20,437 bases of DNA, from NCBI GenBank assembly GCA_958403205.1, contig CATXWM010000037.1:1-20437 (forward strand), in the 5' to 3' direction. Shown here one piece after another: positions 15,277-20,437 of the stretch; position 1 is the stretch's first letter, and every line of letters starts with the position of its first letter. Both the position numbers and the translations under genes were made by a program. Source of the stretch: an uncultured Collinsella sp. GTDB taxonomy: Bacteria > Actinomycetota > Coriobacteriia > Coriobacteriales > Coriobacteriaceae. The notes beneath the pieces were generated by a model. The model was not told the DNA's origin. It made no database searches and was given only the letters and a program-made list of their open reading frames with translations.

Positions 15277-16818
15277 CTACTGTGCGGTACTGAGCGAGCG
15301 CTTGACTGCATCACGCCAGCCCGCAAGGTTTTGCTCGCGACGCTCGGCGGACATGTGGGGAAGGAAGGTCCTAACGATCTGGGCATTTTGCTCCAGCTCT
15401 TCAAGGTCTTCCCAATAGCCGACGGCAAGCCCCGCCAAGTACGCGGCACCGATTGCCGTGGTCTCCACCGTCTCGCATTGCAGCACGGGGATATCCAGCA
15501 GGTCGGCCTGGAATTGCATGATGAACTCGTTGCGTGAGGCGCCGCCATCGACGGACAGGCGCTCAATCGAAAGTCCCACGTCCTGCTCCATGGCGCGCAG
15601 CACGTCATAACTCTGGTAGGCCATGGACTCGCAGGCCGCACGCACAATGGTCGCGCGACTCGAGGCACCGGTCAGGCCGCACACGATACCGCGGGCACGC
15701 GGGTCCCACCAGGGAGCGCCCAGGCCAGCGAAGGCGGGGACGAAGTAGCAGCCCTCGTTGTCGTTGATCGAAGCGGCGAGTTGCGCGGACTCGCTCACAC
15801 TCGAGATGATGCCCATGTTGTTGCGCAGCCAGTTCATGGTTGAGCCGGCGGCAAAGATAGAACCCTCGAGCGCATAGCTGATCTTGCCGTCCGCGGCGAT
15901 ACCGATCGTGGAGACCAGACCGTTCTTGGATTCGACGACCTCGTCGCCGGTGTTCATGAGCATAAAGCAACCCGTGCCATAGGTGTTTTTGGTCTGGCCG
16001 GGATGGAAGCAGCAGTGGCCGAACAGCGACGCCTGCTGATCGCCCGCCACGCCCATGATGGGCGGCATGTTGGTCATGATGTCGCTCGCGACGCGGCCGT
16101 AGTCGCCCGAGCTCCAACGAACCTCGGGCATCATGGAACGTGGAACGTCAAAGAGCGCCAGCAGGTCGTCGTCCCAATCGAGCGTATGGATATTAAAGAG
16201 CGCCGTGCGGCTGGCATTGGTGTAGTCGGTGGCAAAGACCTGACTGCCGGTGAGGTTGTAGATGAGCCAGGTGTCGATGGTGCCGAACATGAGGTCGCCC
16301 GCCGCCGCGCTCTCACGCGCACCGTCGACGTTGTCGAGGATCCACTGCACCTTGGAAGCCGAGAAATACGGATCGAGCGTGAGTCCCGTGCGGGAGCGCA
16401 CCAGCTCTTCTGCGCCCCGCTCGACCAGCTCGTCGATCAGAGGTGCGGTGCGACGGCATTGCCACACGATGGCGTTATAGATGGGCTGGCCGCTTATGCG
16501 GTCCCACACCACCGTGGTCTCGCGCTGGTTGGAGATACCGATGGCGGCGATGCGGTCAGAATGGATGCCGCTCTTAAACTGGACCTCCATCATCACGCCG
16601 ATCTGGCTGGCAAGCACCTCCATGGGGTCTTGCTCTATCCAACCGGGACGCGGGAAGCTGGTTTTGACGCTACGACGTGCCTGCGCGACGATGCAGCCGT
16701 ACTCGTCGACGATGGTCGCAAGTACCGAGGTGGTGCCGCAGTCGAGCGCCATGATGTAGGAACCGCCAAAGTTAAACGAGGCATCTTCCATGCCCAGGCT
16801 GCCCAGATTCAACGACAT
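15277..16818 (-). CDS. glpK: Glycerol kinase
   Basis: FGGY-family kinase that phosphorylates glycerol to glycerol 3-phosphate using ATP. At 513 aa it is slightly longer than E. coli GlpK because about 20 residues precede the ATPase phosphate-1 motif ALDCGTTS (about 24-31). Glycerol-contact residues are kept: Arg-Glu in NQRETTVVWD, Tyr in DPYFSASK, and Asp-Gln in VAGDQQASLFGH. FGTIDTWLIYNLTG, NTYGTGCFML and the C-terminal ALEGSIFAAGS region also match. The usual Gln of DQGTTS is Cys here. The ATG at 16818 has AAAGGTG 6 nt upstream. It begins 13 nt after the tsaC-like gene, so the two probably share a transcript. No glpF or glpD is present in the window. Confidence 0.93.
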   Translation of the reverse strand: MSLNLGSLGMEDASFNFGGSYIMALDCGTTSVLATIVDEYGCIVAQARRSVKTSFPRPGWIEQDPMEVLASQIGVMMEVQFKSGIHSDRIAAIGISNQRETTVVWDRISGQPIYNAIVWQCRRTAPLIDELVERGAEELVRSRTGLTLDPYFSASKVQWILDNVDGARESAAAGDLMFGTIDTWLIYNLTGSQVFATDYTNASRTALFNIHTLDWDDDLLALFDVPRSMMPEVRWSSGDYGRVASDIMTNMPPIMGVAGDQQASLFGHCCFHPGQTKNTYGTGCFMLMNTGDEVVESKNGLVSTIGIAADGKISYALEGSIFAAGSTMNWLRNNMGIISSVSESAQLAASINDNEGCYFVPAFAGLGAPWWDPRARGIVCGLTGASSRATIVRAACESMAYQSYDVLRAMEQDVGLSIERLSVDGGASRNEFIMQFQADLLDIPVLQCETVETTAIGAAYLAGLAVGYWEDLEELEQNAQIVRTFLPHMSAERREQNLAGWRDAVKRSLSTAQ

Positions 16819-16831
16819 CGCTTACACCTTT

Positions 16832-17575
16832 CTATTGCATCGGGTCAGACAGGACCCGTTCGATCTCTGATGCGGGAAGTGCGCCTTGGCGCAGGATCTG
16901 GAGCCCGCCGTGCTGGAACGACACGATGGTCGAGGCGTCGCGACACGGGGTCTCGCCGGCGTCGACGGCAACATCGACCCCCTCCAGGATGCGACCTTCG
17001 ACGGCGGCAAAGCTTGCCGGCGAGGGCGCGCCGTGTGTGTTGGCGCTCGTGCAGGCAAGGGGACTGCCGCAGGCGCGGATGAGCGCTTGGACCACGGGAG
17101 AGGCCGAAGCGCGCAGGGCCACGGTGTCGTCGGCAGCACGCATAAAGGTCGGCACGCAGGGAGCCGCCTTGACCACGATAGTCAGGGCTCCCGGCCAGCA
17201 TCGTCGCGCAAGTACGCGGGCATCTTCCGGGATATCCACGCCATAGCGGTCGAGCGCCTCGACGCCATCGACCAGCCAGGCGACCGTTTGGGTGAGCTTG
17301 CGCTGCTTGAGGGTAAAGATGCGGCGGTAGCCGGTACCGAGCGCAGGGACCGCGGCGCCATTGACGACAGCCTGCGGATCGCGCGGCCACGATGGGAATT
17401 CGCTTGTATCTTGGGGCACGGCGTCCGAGAAGGCGTTGACTGCCACGGCGACACCGTAGACGGTCTCGGTCGGGATCAAGGCCAGGCCGCCGCGGCCGAG
17501 CACCTCGGCCGTGCGCTCGACGGCGAGCCGATGCGGCTCGCGCGTTCCCTCGTATACCCGATAGACCGTCTGCAT
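16832..17575 (-). CDS. tsaC: L-threonylcarbamoyladenylate synthase (Sua5/YciO/YrdC family)
   Basis: Makes threonylcarbamoyl-AMP from threonine, bicarbonate and ATP for the t6A37 modification of ANN-decoding tRNAs. The YrdC fold is recognisable from PTETVYGVAVAVNAF (about 37-51), RCWPGALTIVVKA, VALRASASPVVQALI, SPLACTSANTHGAPSP and the closing RDASTIVSF...ILRQGAL. The KQRKLTQTVAWLV segment stands in place of the usual K-R-P loop. At 247 aa it is longer than bacterial TsaC (about 190) but lacks the Sua5 C-terminal domain. The extra length is an insertion of about 30 residues after the first motif. ATG at 17575; AAGGGG lies about 11 nt upstream. prmC and sua5/tsaC are often neighbours, but hicAB now separates them here. 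A YciO-type paralogue cannot be ruled out. Confidence 0.82.
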   Translation of the reverse strand: MQTVYRVYEGTREPHRLAVERTAEVLGRGGLALIPTETVYGVAVAVNAFSDAVPQDTSEFPSWPRDPQAVVNGAAVPALGTGYRRIFTLKQRKLTQTVAWLVDGVEALDRYGVDIPEDARVLARRCWPGALTIVVKAAPCVPTFMRAADDTVALRASASPVVQALIRACGSPLACTSANTHGAPSPASFAAVEGRILEGVDVAVDAGETPCRDASTIVSFQHGGLQILRQGALPASEIERVLSDPMQ

Positions 17576-17709
17576 GTGTATGCCAGCCCCTTACGCTCTG
17601 GTGAAAGTTTGTTTACTGAGGGGCATTCTCGCACGAAACGTTCAACCTATTTGGCCAGAGTGCATGTTGGTTTGGTGAGCGGCTCTAGTAGTCGGTGAAA
17701 GTGAGGGGG

Positions 17710-18156
17710 TTATTGAACTGCGACGAACTTCTTTGGCCTGCCGGCGTGGCGTTTTTGGGCGGCGTAGCGCTCGATGCTGTCTATCGTTATCATCCGACGG
17801 CCGTCGACGAGTTCAACATCGAGCTTTCCGGCTTTGACCAGAGCGGTAATCCGTGGAGCGGAGACTTTGAGGTCCAGCGCTGCGTCTTTAAATGTTCGGC
17901 ACGCCGCTTCCCGAGCGTCCTCGTGGTCGATTTCGACTGAAAGGGCCACGACCTCGGCCGAGTGTTCGTACCCTGCCGGAGTCAAACCGTTGTTGAGGTC
18001 GTCGGCCAAAAACGCCATCAGCGCCTCGGTGGCATGGGCAATCGCTTCTTCGCGTGTATCGCCATCGGCAAAGGCGCCGGGAATCTGCGGGAAGCTGGCG
18101 CAGTAACCGTCGTCTTCTTTTATGAGAACGCAGTCATAGGTAAATCGCTGCCTCAT
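17710..18156 (-). CDS. hicB: HicB-family antitoxin with C-terminal DNA-binding domain
   Basis: The antitoxin neutralises HicA and usually represses its own operon. The N-terminal HicB domain (about 4-70) shows the degraded RNase-H-like fold motif YDCVLIKEDDGYCASFPQIPGAFADGDTREEAIAHATEAL. The C-terminal part (about 96-140) resembles a helix-turn-helix (SAPRITALVKAGKLDVELVDGRRMIT). I chose the ATG at 18156 because GGAGG lies 4 nt upstream; the in-frame extension to 18201 overlaps hicA and has no family match. It follows hicA by 11 nt. At 148 aa it is a full-length two-domain form. Confidence 0.88.
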   Translation of the reverse strand: MRQRFTYDCVLIKEDDGYCASFPQIPGAFADGDTREEAIAHATEALMAFLADDLNNGLTPAGYEHSAEVVALSVEIDHEDAREAACRTFKDAALDLKVSAPRITALVKAGKLDVELVDGRRMITIDSIERYAAQKRHAGRPKKFVAVQ

Positions 18157-18167
18157 TTTGCCTCCAA

Positions 18168-18353
18168 CTACCATCCAGCTTGGCGACGAATACTTGCCCA
18201 CGTGCCCTTCTTTGGTCGATCACCACCAGAGCCGTTCACGGGGACAACACGGTCACCAGAAACATACTTAGCATGACTACCGACTTGCGCGACCTTCACG
18301 AATCCATCGTGCTTGAGTAGGGCAATGATTTCCCGAAAGGTAGGAGGTTGCAT
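18168..18353 (-). CDS. hicA: HicA-family mRNA interferase toxin
   Basis: Small toxin (61 aa) with the double-stranded-RNA-binding-like fold that cleaves mRNA in a ribosome-independent way when HicB is lost. The family pattern is clear: an N-terminal helix (FREIIALLKHDGFVKV), then GSHAKY with the catalytic His27, then a basic loop and the closing KKGTWASIRRQAGW helix. The ATG at 18353 has GAGGT 6 nt upstream. It precedes hicB, the usual order, and has its own promoter and operator in the gap after prmC. Confidence 0.9.
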   Translation of the reverse strand: MQPPTFREIIALLKHDGFVKVAQVGSHAKYVSGDRVVPVNGSGGDRPKKGTWASIRRQAGW

Positions 18354-18377
18354 GGGCCGACCTCTTTCGGCCGTCCT

Positions 18378-18407
18378 AATTATAAACTACTTTATAATTT
18401 TTGCTAA
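18378..18407 (-). promoter_or_regulatory. hicAB promoter with overlapping palindromic operator
   Basis: On the minus strand TTAGCA (18407-18402) and a perfect TATAAT (18384-18379) are spaced by 17 nt. A perfect inverted repeat of 9-bp arms, AATTATAAA and TTTATAATT separated by 4 nt (18378-18399), covers the -10 and spacer. This is the arrangement expected for autorepression by the HicB C-terminal domain. The region is AT-rich compared with its neighbours. Confidence 0.75.
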
Positions 18408-18421
18408 CCAGTTAATGAATA

Positions 18422-19672
18422 TTACTGACGCTGTTTGGGCTCGGTGACGATGGCTCGGACGATGCGGGGGCGATCGGTGAGGTCGCGGACGATGCGCACG
18501 TCCGAGAGACCCGCCTGGCGGCAGAGCTCGGCGGCGGCGTCGAGGGCACCCTCGTAGAGCTCGCAGGCAAACAGGCCGCCGGCGCGCAGCATGTAAGGCG
18601 CCGCATTGAGCAGGCGGCGGAAGATATCGAGGCCGTCGGCGCCGCCCTCAAGCGCCAGGTCGGGCTCGAAGTCCTTGACCTCGTGCGGCAGTGAGCGCAT
18701 GACGTCGGTCGGAATGTAGGGCGGATTGGAGACAAGCACATCAAAGGTGCCCCACTCTTCGCGGGGAATGGAGCTCACCAGGTTGGTGAGGCTAAAGGCA
18801 ACTTCATCTGCCGTGAGGCCGAGGGCGTCGCGGTTTTTGGTGGCCAGATCGATAGCGCGCGGCTCGATATCGGTGGCGGTGCAGGTAACGTGGCCGCGGC
18901 GCTCCCAGGCAAGGGAGAGCGAAATGCAGCCCGTGCCGCAGCCGACCTCGAGAACGCGGGCAGTGCAGGGCTCGGTTGGGGCAGGCGCAGCGGCATCCTG
19001 AGCTAAAGCCGTCTCCTGGCCGGCACCCTCGATGGCGATGCCGTATTCGTCGAGCTCGGACTCGGCGGCTTCCGCGGCTTGGGCTTCTGCTGCCTGCGCG
19101 GCGGCTTCCTCGGCCTCGCGATCGGCCAGTTCCTCGGCATAGGCACGGCTGCCCAGTACGTCGCCGCCTAGCGCCGCCTCATCGGCAGCCGTCAGGTTAG
19201 CGGCACGGCGCTCGGCGGTCGCCCGTTCGTCTGCCAGCGCGGCCTCGGCCTTGCGTGCCCCCTCGACCTCATCGTTCCAAGGCAGCTCAACACGCTGACG
19301 GGCAGCAGCCTCGGGGCTCAGCACCTCGGCATCCAGATAATTGAGGACTTCCTCGACGAGCATCTCGGTCTCGGGGCGCGGAATGAGCACACCGGGGGCG
19401 CACGCGACGTCGATCATGCGAAACTGCGTGCTGCCCGTGATGTATTGCAGCGGCTCGCCCTTAGCGCGGCGGACAACGGCCGCATGCATGGTCTCGAGCT
19501 GGGCCGCGTTAAGCGTCTCGTCCATACGCATATATAGGTCAATGCGCGCCAGGCCCGTGGCGGCGCACAGCAGCCACTCGGCAGAAAGACGGGGGTGCTC
19601 CTCGCCGCGCTCGGCCAGGTACTCCTTGGTCCACTCGAGACAACGCTTGATGGTCCAGATCTCGTTTGCCAT
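18422..19672 (-). CDS. prmC: Peptide chain release factor N5-glutamine methyltransferase with large insertion
   Basis: SAM-dependent enzyme that methylates the GGQ glutamine of release factors. The N-terminal helical domain (about 5-110, including EPLQYITGSTQF and GVLIPRPETEMLVEEVL) and the catalytic domain (about 238-412, SAM motif LEVGCGTGCISL at 241-252 and NPPYIP at 316-321) are both intact. Between them lies an Ala/Glu-rich, low-complexity, probably helical insertion at about 114-237, which accounts for the 416-aa length against the usual 280-290. I chose the ATG at 19672 with GAGGGGAGGG just upstream; an in-frame extension to 19747 is unlike the family. A perfect 6-bp GCGCCG hairpin (19691-19704) lies in the leader. 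prfA, its common partner, is not in the window. Confidence 0.92.
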   Translation of the reverse strand: MANEIWTIKRCLEWTKEYLAERGEEHPRLSAEWLLCAATGLARIDLYMRMDETLNAAQLETMHAAVVRRAKGEPLQYITGSTQFRMIDVACAPGVLIPRPETEMLVEEVLNYLDAEVLSPEAAARQRVELPWNDEVEGARKAEAALADERATAERRAANLTAADEAALGGDVLGSRAYAEELADREAEEAAAQAAEAQAAEAAESELDEYGIAIEGAGQETALAQDAAAPAPTEPCTARVLEVGCGTGCISLSLAWERRGHVTCTATDIEPRAIDLATKNRDALGLTADEVAFSLTNLVSSIPREEWGTFDVLVSNPPYIPTDVMRSLPHEVKDFEPDLALEGGADGLDIFRRLLNAAPYMLRAGGLFACELYEGALDAAAELCRQAGLSDVRIVRDLTDRPRIVRAIVTEPKQRQ

Positions 19673-19720
19673 GGGGCCCTCCCCTCTTAAGCGCCGGACG
19701 GCGCGCGAATGTCGGAGCAG

Positions 19721-19747
19721 ATTGTACGCGAGGCCAGCGCATGGCAA
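19721..19747 (-). promoter_or_regulatory. Candidate prmC promoter
   Basis: TTGCCA (19747-19742) and TACAAT (19726-19721) lie on the minus strand about 50 nt before the prmC start. Each matches the consensus at five of six positions, but the 15-nt spacer is short. Confidence 0.45.
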
Positions 19748-20062
19748 GGGGCGATTGAAGGCGATTATCGAGAATCAGCCCAGAATTTTGCTTGGAACCT
19801 GCCTGAGATGTTCATTCGTCGACGTCTAAATCTGCATTCGTCAAGCTTTTGGCAAGGTTGACCCAAAACTGACCAATATCTAACCAAGAACTTGCCACAT
19901 CGCTTGACGCACGACCCATCAAAAATCGCCCCGCGACTTCTCGGACGCTTTTTCGAGCAATATTTTCAATTGCAGATGCATACCGTTAATTGCTTTAAGC
20001 AGGTAAGCAGCTCAAAGGCCATCACAACTGATTGAACAACATCTCAAAGCAATGTGCCCAAC
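19748..20062. other. Non-coding, AT-richer stretch between prmC and the REP/IS110 junction
   Basis: I see no credible gene on either strand. The main structure is an imperfect inverted repeat: CGTCAAGC-TTTT-GGCAAG (19839-19856) and CTTGCC-ACAT-CGCTTGACG (19891-19909), with a 34-nt interval. A short GC stem followed by T residues on the minus strand (about 19920-19935) could be a weak terminator for a gene now beyond the insertion element. Confidence 0.5.
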
Positions 20063-20094
20063 CTAGTCATTTAAGAACGTCCCCAATGACTACC
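20063..20094. repeat. REP-like hairpin with GAACGTCCCC loop (copy 2)
   Basis: A perfect 8-bp stem, TAGTCATT and AATGACTA, closes a 13-nt loop TAAGAACGTCCCC. It is nearly identical to the next unit 40 nt downstream (31 of 32 bases) and shares its loop core with the hairpin at 4513. Confidence 0.65.
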
Positions 20095-20102
20095 CCTTTT
20101 GA

Positions 20103-20134
20103 CTAGTCATTTAAGAACGTCCCCGATGACTACC
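20103..20134. repeat. REP-like hairpin with GAACGTCCCC loop (copy 3)
   Basis: Same 32-nt unit as copy 2 except for one A-to-G change, which leaves a wobble pair next to the loop. The similarity between the copies stops at GACTACC, right before the sequence that leads into the IS110 transposase, so this copy may mark the insertion point. Confidence 0.65.
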
Positions 20135-20293
20135 TCTAAGGCGCCGCAGGTTGAGCATAAGTCAGACACTATGACCCAATCCAGGGGCACGGAAACGACA
20201 GGAGCCCCCGCTCGTGACCGCGGGTCGGGGCTGCGACAATGTTGTTGAAGTGCCAGAGGCGCAGCCGCGCCGCAACGAGGTTGGGAGGCTCCC
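20135..20293 (+). ncRNA. Candidate IS110 bridge-RNA region (left non-coding end)
   Basis: About 159 nt of GC-rich sequence lie between the last REP-like unit and the transposase start. IS110 (as opposed to IS1111) elements encode their bridge RNA upstream of the transposase. Several hairpins are visible: AGCCCC/GGGGCT with an internal loop (20203-20232), GGCGC/GCGCC (20258-20271) and GTCA/TGAC (20161-20175). GCGCCGCA occurs twice (20141-20148 and 20267-20274). Boundaries and function are inferred; no guide-target match was established. Confidence 0.3.
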
Positions 20294-20437
20294 GTGCCTA
20301 GATATTCTACCGCCTTCGGAATGGACGTACACCTCAGGTCCACCACCGTCTGCGCGCTCGACGCGGAAACGGGCGAGGCCGTGACGAGGAGGTTCCGCGG
20401 CAACCCCTGGGGCGAGGTCGCGGAGTGGATGTCGGGC
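20294..20437 (+). CDS. IS110-family transposase, N-terminal fragment
   Basis: DEDD-type recombinase of an IS110 insertion sequence. The first 48 codons are visible and the frame is still open at the window edge. The motif FGMDVHLRSTTVCALDAETGE (about residues 8-28) carries the first catalytic Asp (about 11) of the RuvC-like DEDD domain, and NPWGEVAEWM follows as in many family members. The GTG at 20294 is supported by GGGAGG 5 nt upstream. Only the N-terminus is seen, so whether the enzyme is intact, with its C-terminal serine domain, is unknown. It reads in the opposite direction to prmC. Confidence 0.88.
   Translation, partial: MPRYSTAFGMDVHLRSTTVCALDAETGEAVTRRFRGNPWGEVAEWMSG

Larger units (their letters stand above)
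20135..20437 (+). mobile_element. IS110-family insertion sequence, left part (cut by the window edge)
   Basis: The element is defined by its transposase N-terminus and the structured region upstream. The left boundary at about 20135 is a guess from where the two REP-like copies lose similarity. IS110 elements usually lack long terminal inverted repeats and target duplications, so the boundary cannot be fixed without an empty site. Confidence 0.5.

Noticed and set aside
17600..17702. Direct repeat GGTGAAAGT near both ends of the tsaC-hicB gap as a target duplication for hicAB
   Set aside because: It is only 9 bp, both copies lie on the same side of hicAB, and no matching copy is seen on the prmC side.
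20063..20134. Two near-identical 32-nt units as a CRISPR array
   Set aside because: There are only two units with an 8-nt gap, a hairpin-type repeat and no cas genes. They fit a tandem REP-like element better.
20107..20403. A 98-codon minus-strand open frame over the IS110 left end
   Set aside because: It lies antisense to the transposase start and across the structured non-coding region, with no family resemblance or ribosome-binding site.

Overview
The window reads as a chromosomal segment of a high-GC Gram-positive, most likely a Coriobacteriia member close to Collinsella. That placement is an inference from gene content, GC-rich codon use, protein style and frequent GTG/TTG starts; no 16S or other marker is present. 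Nearly all genes lie on the minus strand, so the map is best read from right to left. The only clear plus-strand genes are pepT and the transposase at the right edge.

Right edge (about 19.7-20.4 kb): a truncated IS110-family transposase runs off the window. About 160 bp of GC-rich, hairpin-forming sequence precedes it, where IS110 elements of the IS621 type encode their bridge RNA. Immediately before that lie two tandem REP-like hairpins with a conserved GAACGTCCCC loop. A third hairpin with this loop lies at 4.5 kb. Next come prmC (release-factor methyltransferase with a large Ala/Glu-rich insertion), a complete hicAB toxin-antitoxin pair with its own promoter and palindromic operator, a tsaC/Sua5-type tRNA-modification gene, glpK (glycerol kinase) and upp (uracil salvage).

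Middle (7.3-14.3 kb): a complete F1Fo ATP synthase operon in the order atpI-B-E-F-H-A-G-D-C, with a promoter candidate upstream and a strong terminator-like hairpin after atpC. The c subunit is unusually short, and the b subunit has a signal-peptide-like N-terminus. That hairpin abuts the ribosome-binding site of murA (peptidoglycan precursor synthesis). murA is followed at once by an LCP-family cell-wall ligase gene, so the pair forms a cell-envelope unit.

Left (0-4.7 kb): pepT (tripeptidase) is divergent from a DtxR/MntR-type metal regulator that is co-directional with a zinc-type homocysteine S-methyltransferase. A perfect 8-bp inverted repeat sits between the two divergent genes. A phosphohexomutase follows behind a terminator. 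The pepT/LCP convergent gap (about 330 bp) holds the pepT terminator, a REP-like hairpin, a long nested hairpin and a perfect 13-bp stem-loop. Most of the window is housekeeping; the less ordinary parts are the IS110/REP junction, the hicAB insertion, the PrmC insertion and the structured gaps.
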